Assembly (NCBI GenBank): GCA_002457065.1
Contig: NTKR01000010.1
Coordinates: forward strand, 1 to 32,529
Source of the DNA: an alpha proteobacterium MED-G10
GTDB taxonomy: Bacteria > Pseudomonadota > Alphaproteobacteria > Methylaequorales > Methylaequoraceae
Reading direction: 5' to 3'
DNA length: 32,529 nucleotides
Shown here: one piece after another, positions 8,615 through 15,515 of the stretch
Numbering within the stretch: the stretch's first letter is position 1
How the letters are laid out: every line of letters begins with the position of its first letter
The notes under the pieces: generated by a model
Database searches by the model: none
What the model saw: only the letters and a program-made list of their open reading frames with translations
Told to the model about the DNA's origin: nothing
Program-made: the position numbers and the translations under genes

Positions 8615-9365
8615 AAGAAAAAAAGTTTGGATTACCGGAGGCGGAACGGGTATAGGAAAAGAACTGACAAAAATTTTTAGTGATAATGAATTTGATGTAA
8701 TAATAAGTGCTAGACGTGAGGAAAAACTTTTAGAAGTTGCAAAGCATAATAAAAAGCATATTTTTCCGTATAAATTAGATGTTAGCAAAATAAAAGAAAC
8801 AGAAACAATATCAAAAAAAATAATAAAGAAGTTTGGATCTCTGGATTTACTTATCTTAAATGCTGCCGTTTATAGCCCTGGGTCATTAAATAAAATCAAT
8901 CCATCAGAGACTAAAAAGGTAATTGATATAAATCTTTCAGGGGTAATTAATTGCCTTCCAATAATTCTTGAAGATATGAAAAAGAAGAAGAAGGGACAAA
9001 TAGTATTTGTCTCTTCTCCAGCAGGATACCGAGGTATGCCAGGTGCAGGTTTATATGGTGTTACAAAATCTGGATTAACGTTCTTAGCAGAAACATTAAA
9101 AATAGAACTTGAAAAATTTAATATAAAAGTCCAAGTTGTCCATCCAGGATTTGTTAAAACTCCAATGACTGATAAAAATACTTTTCCTATGCCTTTCTTA
9201 ATGAGCCCGGAAAAGGCCTCAAAAATAATATTTTCTAAACTTAATTCAAATGTCTTTGAAATTTATTTTCCTAAATCACTTTTAATCCCAATGAAGTTAT
9301 TATGCCTGCTACCTTACAAAATTTACTTTTTTTTAATAAAGAAATTTATTAAATTGCCTGAATGA
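8601..9365 (+). CDS. Short-chain dehydrogenase/reductase (classical SDR)
   Basis: The 254-residue protein has a Rossmann fold with the NAD(P) loop TGGGTGIG (12-19), the structural NAA motif (87-89), and the catalytic Ser139, Tyr152 and Lys156 (VSSPAGYRGMPGAGLYGVTK). The VHPGFVKTPMT segment after the active site is typical. Arg38-Arg39 after the second strand favour NADP. The last 40 residues are hydrophobic and basic (LLIPMKLLCLLPYKIYFFLIKKFIKL), suggesting membrane association and a lipid-like substrate, which is inference. SDRs of this kind accompany NTF2, Cfa and DUF1365 genes in several proteobacterial stress clusters. It overlaps the preceding gene by 14 bases and the NTF2-like gene by four (ATGA). 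Confidence 0.92.
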   Translation: MTISKRKKVWITGGGTGIGKELTKIFSDNEFDVIISARREEKLLEVAKHNKKHIFPYKLDVSKIKETETISKKIIKKFGSLDLLILNAAVYSPGSLNKINPSETKKVIDINLSGVINCLPIILEDMKKKKKGQIVFVSSPAGYRGMPGAGLYGVTKSGLTFLAETLKIELEKFNIKVQVVHPGFVKTPMTDKNTFPMPFLMSPEKASKIIFSKLNSNVFEIYFPKSLLIPMKLLCLLPYKIYFFLIKKFIKLPE

Positions 9366-9763
9366 GGGAAATTCTAAAAATATACGTTAATTCCTATGAA
9401 AATCTAACGCCACATTCCATTCCTAATCTTATAAACTGTTTGCACAAGAATTTTGTTTTTGTAGATCCTTTTAATACGATTAAGGGTAAAGAAAATTTTG
9501 AGTTATTTCTAGAAAAAATGTTTTCCAGAGTAAAAAATCCCAAATTTAAAATAAAATTTACGTTAAAAAAAAAAAATCAAGTTTTGATAAAATGGAATTT
9601 CAAATGCCTAGCATTAAAAAATAAAATTGATTTTGATGGTGTTAGTGAAGTAATCCTCAAAGATAACAAAGTTTTTAAACATATTGATTACTGGGATAGT
9701 GGAAGAAACATATACGGAAAAATCCCTTTACTTGGGTTTATCTTTCGAAAAATTCATAAATAA
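9362..9763 (+). CDS. NTF2/SnoaL-like protein
   Basis: The 133-residue product fits the compact cone-shaped NTF2-like fold: an N-terminal helix pair (ILKIYVNSYENLTPHSIPNLINCLHKNFVFVDPFN), the FVFVDPFNTIKGKENFELFLEKMF block, then alternating beta strands ending in SEVILKDNKVFKHIDYWDSG. The 'F-x-DPF...I-x-G' and 'I-x-x-H-x-DYWD' signatures are those of the SnoaL-like proteins found beside SDR, photolyase and Cfa genes. Members can be enzymes (isomerases, hydrolases) or binding proteins; the function is not known here. The start overlaps the SDR stop by four bases. The stop directly abuts the stop of the convergent DUF3833 gene. A 12-adenine run (9565-9576) lies inside the gene. Confidence 0.8.
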   Translation: MREILKIYVNSYENLTPHSIPNLINCLHKNFVFVDPFNTIKGKENFELFLEKMFSRVKNPKFKIKFTLKKKNQVLIKWNFKCLALKNKIDFDGVSEVILKDNKVFKHIDYWDSGRNIYGKIPLLGFIFRKIHK

Positions 9764-10285
9764 TTATTCTATTTTCAAGAAGGTTATAGTAACCACCCCA
9801 ATATTAACACCCCATTTTTTTACTTCTGCTCTGTTAATGAGAATATTTCTATCTTGTAAAAACATCCAGTCGTCAAAATCAACTTTAATTGTAGAATCTT
9901 TTACTTTTAAATTAAGTTTATATTTCCAATTTAACGCATTACCTTTTGCAACCCCAGTTGCTTCCCCAATAACATCAGCAGCTTGACCTGAATATTTATT
10001 GTCTCCAAGAATTTTTATTGACCAGATTCTTTGATCTTTCTCTCCATCATCGTATAGAAATCTCTCATCTAAGGTAAGTAAATTATTAGATATTTCTCCA
10101 TCAATATCTACTTTAAATGTCCTTTTTAAGTTTCCAAATCTATCATGAAACATTCCCCACGCCTCAGTTTTACCATTAAAGTATTCTTCAAGCTTAAAAG
10201 CTGGTGTATTTTTACTAAAACTTTCAATATTCATATCGTTAGAGCAAGATGTTATGAAAAAAAAAATAAAAATTAATAAACGCAT
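9764..10285 (-). CDS. DUF3833-family lipoprotein
   Basis: The 173-residue protein begins with a short lipoprotein signal whose lipobox ends ITSC (Cys14), so it should be lipid-anchored in the outer or inner membrane. The mature domain shows the DUF3833 pattern: LEEYFNGKTEAWGMFHDRFGNLKRTFKVDI, then LDERFLYDDGEKDQRIWSI, GEATGVAKGNALNWKY and DWMFLQDRNILINRAEVKKWG. The YFNG-x-x-x-AWG-x-x-x-DR-G and DDW-x-x-Q-D-x-x-x-x-N-x-x-x-x-K-x-G blocks are distinctive. The role is unknown, but the family is repeatedly found with Cfa, DUF1365 and FAD-oxidoreductase genes, which suggests a task in membrane-lipid alteration. It is the last gene of that minus-strand cluster, 30 bases after the permease gene. Confidence 0.85.
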   Translation of the reverse strand: MRLLIFIFFFITSCSNDMNIESFSKNTPAFKLEEYFNGKTEAWGMFHDRFGNLKRTFKVDIDGEISNNLLTLDERFLYDDGEKDQRIWSIKILGDNKYSGQAADVIGEATGVAKGNALNWKYKLNLKVKDSTIKVDFDDWMFLQDRNILINRAEVKKWGVNIGVVTITFLKIE

Positions 10286-10315
10286 AGTATATTAATCTAT
10301 AAAAATTATATAATT

Positions 10316-11602
10316 TCAACCATAAATTTTTCTTTGTATTATCTCTAAATCTTTTTCATTAAATTTAAAACTAAATAAAATATAAGCAGCAAGAAGCTTT
10401 AAACATATTGGTGCTAAAGCATAGGCTAGAATTATGAAGTTTCTTGAAGAAGAATTTACTTCCTCATTTGCTTCAAAATTAAAAAAACTTAACATCGAAA
10501 AAATGAATAAGCTTGCTAATGCAAATGAAAACTTATTAAGAAAGGTAATAAAAGAAAAAAGAATACCTGAAATATCTTCCTTAAATTTATTAAGATGTAT
10601 ATCACTTAAATCAGCTTGGATTGATGGCGGAATAATTAAATCTGCTCCTAGGCAAAAACCAGTTACGCAAGATATAACTATAAAAGGAATAATATCTCCA
10701 GAGTCTAATAAAAAAACTGAAGTAAATAAACAAGATGATAAAATTAGAGAAATTGACCAAGTCTCTTTTTTTCCAAATTTCTTGCTAATATATGTCCAAA
10801 AAGGCACACCAAGTATTGCAAACAAAAAATAATAAAAGAGGACTATCTGCCTATCAGAATCTGTTCCTGTTAATACACTAGAAACAAAAAAAGAAAATAA
10901 TATCATTGGAAAAACATTTGCTAGACTATTAATTAGCCATACAAACATTACTTTTTTTAGGAGTTGGTTTTTTTTTAAATTTGTAAAGACATCTTTCAAT
11001 TTTATTTTTCTACGCAGAATTCGATTGTTGGGTGTTTTGCTCAGCATTAAAGGTACACCAATCAAGCCTGAAAAGATTGCAATTGCAACAATATATTTCA
11101 ACAAGTCAATGTTGTTAAGATTAAAAAACATTGGAAAACCTAGTGAAAAGAACAACCCTAAAAGAATTGAAAACTCTCTCATTGCACTAAGTTTTGTTCT
11201 CAAAAAATAATTTTTTTCTAGATCGTAACCTATTGAAAGGTAAGGTATTTGAAAAAGAGTCCAACCAAGATATAAAAAGCTTATCCAAACAAAAAGATAA
11301 TATTCATACAAAATTTGTTCATTTATGAATAGTTTATATAAACTAACTGCACAAAAAATTGATCCTAGTATGATTAATATTTTTCTGTTCAATAAATTCT
11401 TATCATTAATCCACCCCACAACAGGATCTGAGATTATATCAATTAACTTAGCTAAAAAAATATATGTACCAATCAAACCGATATCATAATTATGAACTTC
11501 TGCAAAGAAGGCGGGGAGCATAATCATAACCGGGAAGGTTGGTATTGCAAAAGAAAACGCAGGTAATGAATAAATTATGTTTCTAAGAAAATTTTTATTC
11601 AC
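10316..11602 (-). CDS. MFS transporter, GPH-like permease
   Basis: The 428-residue protein has about twelve predicted membrane helices. The N-terminal part contains the GPH-type signature region KLIDIISDPVVGWINDK (about 52-68), in which D-x-x-x-DP-x-x-G-x-x-x-D marks the glycoside-pentoside-hexuronide:cation symporter branch of the MFS. In this gene cluster such permeases are probably not sugar symporters; a lipid-precursor or lipid-handling role is an inference from context. The start is a GTG overlapping the cfa stop by one base (TAGTG), so translation is likely coupled. No other ATG with a better ribosome-binding site lies near. Confidence 0.88.
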   Translation of the reverse strand: MNKNFLRNIIYSLPAFSFAIPTFPVMIMLPAFFAEVHNYDIGLIGTYIFLAKLIDIISDPVVGWINDKNLLNRKILIILGSIFCAVSLYKLFINEQILYEYYLFVWISFLYLGWTLFQIPYLSIGYDLEKNYFLRTKLSAMREFSILLGLFFSLGFPMFFNLNNIDLLKYIVAIAIFSGLIGVPLMLSKTPNNRILRRKIKLKDVFTNLKKNQLLKKVMFVWLINSLANVFPMILFSFFVSSVLTGTDSDRQIVLFYYFLFAILGVPFWTYISKKFGKKETWSISLILSSCLFTSVFLLDSGDIIPFIVISCVTGFCLGADLIIPPSIQADLSDIHLNKFKEDISGILFSFITFLNKFSFALASLFIFSMLSFFNFEANEEVNSSSRNFIILAYALAPICLKLLAAYILFSFKFNEKDLEIIQRKIYG

Positions 11603-12786
11603 TAGTTTTTTTTAATTAAAAATTGCCCTACATTTATATTCCCTGACTTAAAGCCTCCTTCACAATAACCAAGGTAATATCTCCACATACGCCTGAATGT
11701 CTCATTAAACCCTTCTTTTTTTATTTTTTCCCAGGACCCTTCAAAGGATCTAGACCAAAGTTTAAGTGTTCTAGCATAGTCATTGCCGAACATTTTTTGT
11801 TCTTTAATAAAAAGACCATTAGATTTTAAGATTTTTGTCATCTCCTCGACTGAGGGTAACATACCACCGGGAAAAATATAAGTTTGAATGAAATCAGGAA
11901 ATTTTCTGTATTTCTTAAAAAATTTATCCTCAATTGTAATTGTTTGAAGACCAATGCTTCCGTTATTTTTTAAATTATTTTTTAGAACCTCAAAGTATTT
12001 CGGCCAATATCTCTCGCCTACAGCTTCAAACATCTCAATTGAAACTATCTTGTCATACTGCCCTTGAATTTCTCTGTAGTCTATTAACTGAACTTTTACC
12101 TTATCTGCTAGTTTGTCTTTAAATACTTTTTCTTTAACTTTTTCATATTGTTTTTTTGAAATTGTAATAGCTGTAACATCAGCCGAGAAATTTTTTGCTA
12201 AATAGCTGGAGAAACCGCCCCAACCACAACCTATCTCCAGAACTTTATCTTTGTTTCTAATATTGGTAATTTTCGCTAAGTTGGAATATTTATTAATTTG
12301 AGCTTTAAATAAATCGTCTGTTTGTTTTTCAAACATTGCAGATGAATATGTCATCGATTTATCTAGCCATTTTTCATAAAAAGAATTTCCTAAATCGTAA
12401 TGAAATGAAATGTTCTTTTTAGATCCTGATCTAGAGTTCTTATTTAAATAATGTTTGATCCGTAGGTATAAAATTATAAACCACTTTCCTCTAATATATT
12501 TAGAAAACTCATGGAAATTTTTTGCTCCCCACTCCAAAAAATCTGATAAATTTGACGACTCCCAATTTTTCTCAATATAGCTTTCTGCCCAACCTAAGTC
12601 ACCTTTAAGAAAAAAGTCATCTAAGCATTTTTTATTTACCAATGTTACCATAGCCCTTGGGCCTTCTAACTCCCCATTATGAGAAAAAACTAATTCGTTC
12701 TTATAAAATACCTCTATTGATCCGTATTTGGCTTGAGATAAAACACCATAAAAAAGATCGGCCTTTGCTTTAAACTCTTTATCCAT
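11602..12786 (-). CDS. cfa: Cyclopropane-fatty-acid synthase family SAM methyltransferase
   Basis: The 394-residue enzyme has the two-part Cfa layout: an N-terminal lipid-binding domain (LEGPRAMVTLVNKKCLDDFFLKGDLGWAESYI, about 40-71) and a C-terminal methyltransferase domain. The latter has HYDLGNSFYEKWLDKSMTYS (129-148), the SAM loop VLEIGCGWGGFS (182-193), the conserved EMFEAVG and the YIFPGGMLPS segment. Cfa proteins methylenate the double bond of phospholipid acyl chains in situ. In this neighbourhood, with FAD oxidoreductase and DUF1365, an alternative is a methyltransferase making methyl-branched or furan fatty acids, as described in Rhodobacter. Sequence alone does not separate these possibilities. 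It lies eight bases after DUF1365 and overlaps the permease start. Confidence 0.93.
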   Translation of the reverse strand: MDKEFKAKADLFYGVLSQAKYGSIEVFYKNELVFSHNGELEGPRAMVTLVNKKCLDDFFLKGDLGWAESYIEKNWESSNLSDFLEWGAKNFHEFSKYIRGKWFIILYLRIKHYLNKNSRSGSKKNISFHYDLGNSFYEKWLDKSMTYSSAMFEKQTDDLFKAQINKYSNLAKITNIRNKDKVLEIGCGWGGFSSYLAKNFSADVTAITISKKQYEKVKEKVFKDKLADKVKVQLIDYREIQGQYDKIVSIEMFEAVGERYWPKYFEVLKNNLKNNGSIGLQTITIEDKFFKKYRKFPDFIQTYIFPGGMLPSVEEMTKILKSNGLFIKEQKMFGNDYARTLKLWSRSFEGSWEKIKKEGFNETFRRMWRYYLGYCEGGFKSGNINVGQFLIKKN

Positions 12787-12794
12787 TCTCGTAT

Positions 12795-13559
12795 TTATTT
12801 TGTGATGAAGTTGTTAGGTTCTTTTGGTTTAGTAATATATTTGGCACCTTTAAACCATAGTTTCAAGGCTTGGATATAAATTCCTGATGTTACTTTAAGA
12901 TTTTGAAATGTATTTTTAAAAAAAATTTTTATTAAATTAATGTTAGACATATCTTTTGACTTCCCAGTAAATGATGCTTCAAAAACTTTTGTATTTTTGA
13001 CTACATAAAAAATGACTAAATTTACAAAATTTTTATTAATTTTAAAACAAATTTTATATTTACCTTCAGTTTTAAAAAATGGAGACACATATAATTCTTT
13101 TTTTAAAGTGTAATTTCCGGTTTGCTTGAATTCAGAGAGATATGCATGCCTCTCTCCAAAAGTATTACTTACTTCAAATATTATTTTTTTAGGTGTATTT
13201 TTGTTGTCATACAGCAAGAAAATTGAAATAGGGTTAAATACATATCCAAGTGTTCTTGGCAAGCAAAAAGCTTGAATTTTTTTGAATTCCTTCTTGGAAT
13301 AACCAATTTTTTTACTAAAATACTCTGTAAGATTTGTATTAATTTTTTTGACTGGTCCATGATCTTTGTCATAAAAAGAAAAAATTGAAAACCTATTTTT
13401 TTTGAATAAAAAAGACTTGTATGAATTATTAATATTAAACCAAAAATACGTTAATTTATATTTGAATGAATGCTTAAATGGTTTGTGTCTAGAATGACTT
13501 ACAATTCCTGTAAATAATTTATCTTCACAATGGTCTGAAATTTTCTTTCTCAACTTCAT
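12795..13559 (-). CDS. DUF1365-family protein
   Basis: From the ATG at 13559 the protein has 254 residues; a TTG at 13574 would add five. The conserved core starts LFTGIVSHSRHKPFKHSFKYKLTYFWFNI and includes LPRTLGYVFNPISIFLLYD, VSNTFGERHAYL and the late KIFFKNTFQNLKVTSGIYIQALKLWFKGA. The 'G-x-V-x-H-x-R-x-x-P-x-x-H-x-F-x-Y' start and 'P-x-x-x-GY-x-FNP-(I/V)S' block define DUF1365. The biochemical role is unknown; genes of this family nearly always lie between an FAD-dependent oxidoreductase and a Cfa-like methyltransferase, as here, and are often induced by singlet oxygen or light in Proteobacteria. The gene overlaps the end of the FAD gene by 35 bases. Confidence 0.9.
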   Translation of the reverse strand: MKLRKKISDHCEDKLFTGIVSHSRHKPFKHSFKYKLTYFWFNINNSYKSFLFKKNRFSIFSFYDKDHGPVKKINTNLTEYFSKKIGYSKKEFKKIQAFCLPRTLGYVFNPISIFLLYDNKNTPKKIIFEVSNTFGERHAYLSEFKQTGNYTLKKELYVSPFFKTEGKYKICFKINKNFVNLVIFYVVKNTKVFEASFTGKSKDMSNINLIKIFFKNTFQNLKVTSGIYIQALKLWFKGAKYITKPKEPNNFITK

Positions 13560-14787
13560 AAATTTTTTTTGCAACTTTCAGAGATGAACTTATACCATCC
13601 TCGTGAAATCCATAACCTAAATATGCCCCACAAAACCAAGTATTTAATTTACCTTGAATATTATCGATTTCTTTTTGTTTTTCAAAAGTTTTAAAATCAA
13701 AGTTTGGATGGGTATATTCGATTACCCTATATGTTTTTTTTATATCAGGCTTTTTGAAAGGATTTAATGAAACAAAAATGTTAGTTTTGGTTTGCAGATT
13801 TTGAAGATTATTCATCCAATAAGTTACAGTAAGCCTATTTGATTTTTTCTCTTGCTCTATATAATTCCAACTTGACCAAACTTTTCTAATTTTAGGCATT
13901 AGAGCTGAATCATTATGCAGATAAACGGTATTTTTTTTGTATTTAATATCTTTAAAAATATTTCTCTCTTTCTGGGCTAGGTTTATAATTGAACCCACCT
14001 GATCAGAATGGGTTGCTATTACTAAATGGTTATATTTTTTTAATGCACCATTAACATTTAAATGAATCATCCCTGATCTTTTTTTAACTTTAACTTTTGC
14101 ATTAAGATATGATTTAATTTTCTTATTATCTAAAACTTTATTTACATAGTTTTTACTTCCACCTTTGACTGTTCTCCATTTAGGTCTGTTCACTATTTTT
14201 AAAAGTCCATGATTATCAAAAAATGACACAAATTTTTCAAAAGGGTAATTTTTAATATCTTTTAATTCTGTTGACCAAATGCTGGCTGCCATTGGAAATA
14301 AATGATTGAATTTAAAGTAATTCGAATATTGCTTCTTCTCTAAATATTCACCAATGGTGTAGTTTTTAAAATTTAATTTGTCATCTTTAACGCTATTATT
14401 AAATTTTATAATCTCAATTAGCATTCTAATAAATTTAAAATTTAACAAATTCTTATTTTGAGCAAATATAGAAAAAAGATTTGTTCCAGAATATTCAAGA
14501 TTATCTCGTAAGATTGAAACTCCAAAAGACATATCGCTTTCATATGAATCTACACCAATAGATTCAAAGAACTTACATAAATTAGGATAATTATGTTCAT
14601 TAAAAACTATGAAACCTGTATCAACATCTATAAGTTTTCCTTTTTCACTTATCTGTACAGTATTTGAATGCCCTCCAAATCTCCCTTGACATTCATATAA
14701 ATCTACATCAAACTTTTCTGTCAGCTTCCAAGCACAAGATAAACCTGATATGCCACTCCCGACGACTGCTATTTTTTTTCTTTTCAT
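13525..14787 (-). CDS. FAD-dependent oxidoreductase (flavin amine oxidase-like, COG2907)
   Basis: The 420-residue flavoprotein opens with the dinucleotide-binding loop IAVVGSGISGLSCAW (GSGISG at 10-15), followed by the adenosine-binding acidic turn (LYECQGRFGGHSNTV) and DVDTGFIVFNEHNYPNL. The C-terminal flavin contact is seen near NTWFCGAYLGYGFHEDGISSSLKVA. These are the landmarks of the COG2907 group (predicted NAD/FAD-binding proteins), which head DUF1365-cfa operons. A role in desaturating or otherwise oxidising lipid acyl chains before or after methylation has been proposed for related proteins; here it is context only. It appears to be the first gene of the minus-strand operon running to the DUF3833 gene. 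No clear promoter of its own was found in 14788-14880. Confidence 0.92.
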   Translation of the reverse strand: MKRKKIAVVGSGISGLSCAWKLTEKFDVDLYECQGRFGGHSNTVQISEKGKLIDVDTGFIVFNEHNYPNLCKFFESIGVDSYESDMSFGVSILRDNLEYSGTNLFSIFAQNKNLLNFKFIRMLIEIIKFNNSVKDDKLNFKNYTIGEYLEKKQYSNYFKFNHLFPMAASIWSTELKDIKNYPFEKFVSFFDNHGLLKIVNRPKWRTVKGGSKNYVNKVLDNKKIKSYLNAKVKVKKRSGMIHLNVNGALKKYNHLVIATHSDQVGSIINLAQKERNIFKDIKYKKNTVYLHNDSALMPKIRKVWSSWNYIEQEKKSNRLTVTYWMNNLQNLQTKTNIFVSLNPFKKPDIKKTYRVIEYTHPNFDFKTFEKQKEIDNIQGKLNTWFCGAYLGYGFHEDGISSSLKVAKKIYEVEKENFRPL

Positions 14788-14833
14788 AGATTCATATTAA
14801 AAATTGTAAGTAAAAATTAAATCAAAAAAATCA

Positions 14834-14874
14834 ATATATTGTTTGACATTTATAATTCATCACTATATATTGTT
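14834..14874 (+). promoter_or_regulatory. Sigma70-type promoter flanked by a direct repeat
   Basis: TTGACA at 14843-14848 and TATATT at 14866-14871 are separated by exactly 17 bases, which is close to the housekeeping consensus. A 10-base direct repeat, ATATATTGTT, occurs at 14834-14843 and 14865-14874, 31 bases apart, touching the -35 and covering the -10 box. Transcription would start near 14878 and run rightwards through the 24-codon ORF. Confidence 0.75.
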
Positions 14875-14887
14875 ATTTAGGACTAGT

Positions 14888-14962
14888 ATGGTAATAACGA
14901 AAATTTGTGCAATAACATTCTCCTCAACATTTTTGTTGTTGCTAGTCTCAAGTCTATTTTAA
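14888..14962 (+). CDS. Putative 24-residue hydrophobic peptide
   Basis: A 24-codon ORF starts at ATG 14888, preceded by AGGA (14879-14882) with five bases of spacing. The peptide has a short start MVITKICAI, then an S/T pair and a leucine-rich stretch STFLLLLVSSLF, so it could span or insert in a membrane. It sits between a near-consensus promoter and a strong terminator, giving a predicted RNA of about 125 nucleotides with nothing else in it. It could be a real small membrane peptide, a type I toxin-like peptide, or an incidental reading frame in a small regulatory RNA. Nothing in the sequence decides between these. No antisense promoter was spotted. Confidence 0.45.
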   Translation: MVITKICAITFSSTFLLLLVSSLF

Positions 14963-14970
14963 TTTCCTCC

Positions 14971-15001
14971 AATAAAACCCTGATTATATCAGGGTTTTAT
15001 T
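14971..15001 (+). terminator. Intrinsic terminator, probably bidirectional
   Basis: AATAAAACCCTGA (14971-14983) pairs perfectly with TCAGGGTTTTATT (14989-15001) around the loop TTATA, giving a 13-base-pair stem with a GGG core and a T-rich downstream arm, followed by GTTT. The flanking A-rich and T-rich arms make it usable from both strands. It ends the small plus-strand unit and could end minus-strand transcripts from the left-reading genes at 15173 and beyond. Confidence 0.9.
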
Positions 15002-15173
15002 GTTTGCGATATAAATTAATCCAGTCTGTAGAGGAAAGTTGTGTGTCAAGATTTTCTTTCGAAGGATAAATACTCAATTCAGAATTTGAGTAATTCTCAA
15101 GGTTTTTTTTAAAAGAGTGATCATTATTTCTTTTAATTCTGTCTAGTCTGATATTATGCATTAAATTAAGCAT
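14997..15173 (-). CDS. Possible 58-residue hypothetical protein
   Basis: A 58-codon reading frame runs leftwards from ATG 15173 (a second Met is at 15161) and stops inside the terminator stem. The predicted peptide is polar and basic at the start (NIRLDRIKRNNDH), acidic in the middle and ends in DWINLYRKQ; there is no signal peptide or membrane helix. Ending in a terminator and lying 33 bases after the four-cysteine protein gene on the same strand favour a real gene. The lack of a Shine-Dalgarno sequence and the low-complexity base composition count against it. No family was recognised. Confidence 0.4.
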   Translation of the reverse strand: MLNLMHNIRLDRIKRNNDHSFKKNLENYSNSELSIYPSKENLDTQLSSTDWINLYRKQ

Positions 15174-15206
15174 AATTTAATAACGACTATCGTTGAGAAT
15201 GTTTAG

Positions 15207-15515
15207 TTATTTTCTCAAAAAATGTTTCCTAAATTCACAAACTGCAGTGAAATAAGGGTCTCTTGGCCTGGGTTCAGATTTTAATACATTTTTTCTTAAA
15301 TCACAGAACTCAGATATTAAGGAATTTAATAGGTGGCCTGAGTTATTGTATGAAGTGTGAATAGCAATGAAAAAATTATCGGAATTTCTGCATTTACTTA
15401 TCTGTTCTTCAAGATTTCCAGGAGTTATATCTTTATTGTAGACAACTTTACACCAATTACCAGCCTGGGCTAAATCTTGAAAAAAAAATAAAAAACAAAA
15501 TACAATCAATTTCAT
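15207..15515 (-). CDS. Small secreted four-cysteine hypothetical protein
   Basis: The ATG at 15515 gives a 102-residue protein with a clear signal peptide (MKLIVFCFLFFFQDLAQA) and a mature domain with four cysteines (22, 42, 71, 93), enough for two disulfides. The segment NWCKVVYNKDITPGNLEEQI and a late SEFCDLRKNV suggest a compact periplasmic domain. This start is preferred because GGAG lies nine bases upstream and ATGA overlaps the PAP2 stop by four bases; a TTG at 15530 is less likely. I do not recognise a named family. Translational coupling to PAP2 suggests a role in the same periplasmic or envelope process, which is inference. Confidence 0.7.
   Translation of the reverse strand: MKLIVFCFLFFFQDLAQAGNWCKVVYNKDITPGNLEEQISKCRNSDNFFIAIHTSYNNSGHLLNSLISEFCDLRKNVLKSEPRPRDPYFTAVCEFRKHFLRK

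Noticed and set aside
10434-10832. Lysine/isoleucine-rich open frame opposite the MFS permease gene
   Set aside because: It mirrors the permease's hydrophobic codons on the other strand and has no start signal or family resemblance.
15182-15218. Overlapping weak hairpins (AACGA/TCGTT and TTGAGAA/TTCTCAA) considered as a terminator after the four-cysteine protein gene
   Set aside because: The stems are only 5 and 7 base pairs, mutually exclusive, and lack a U-tract.
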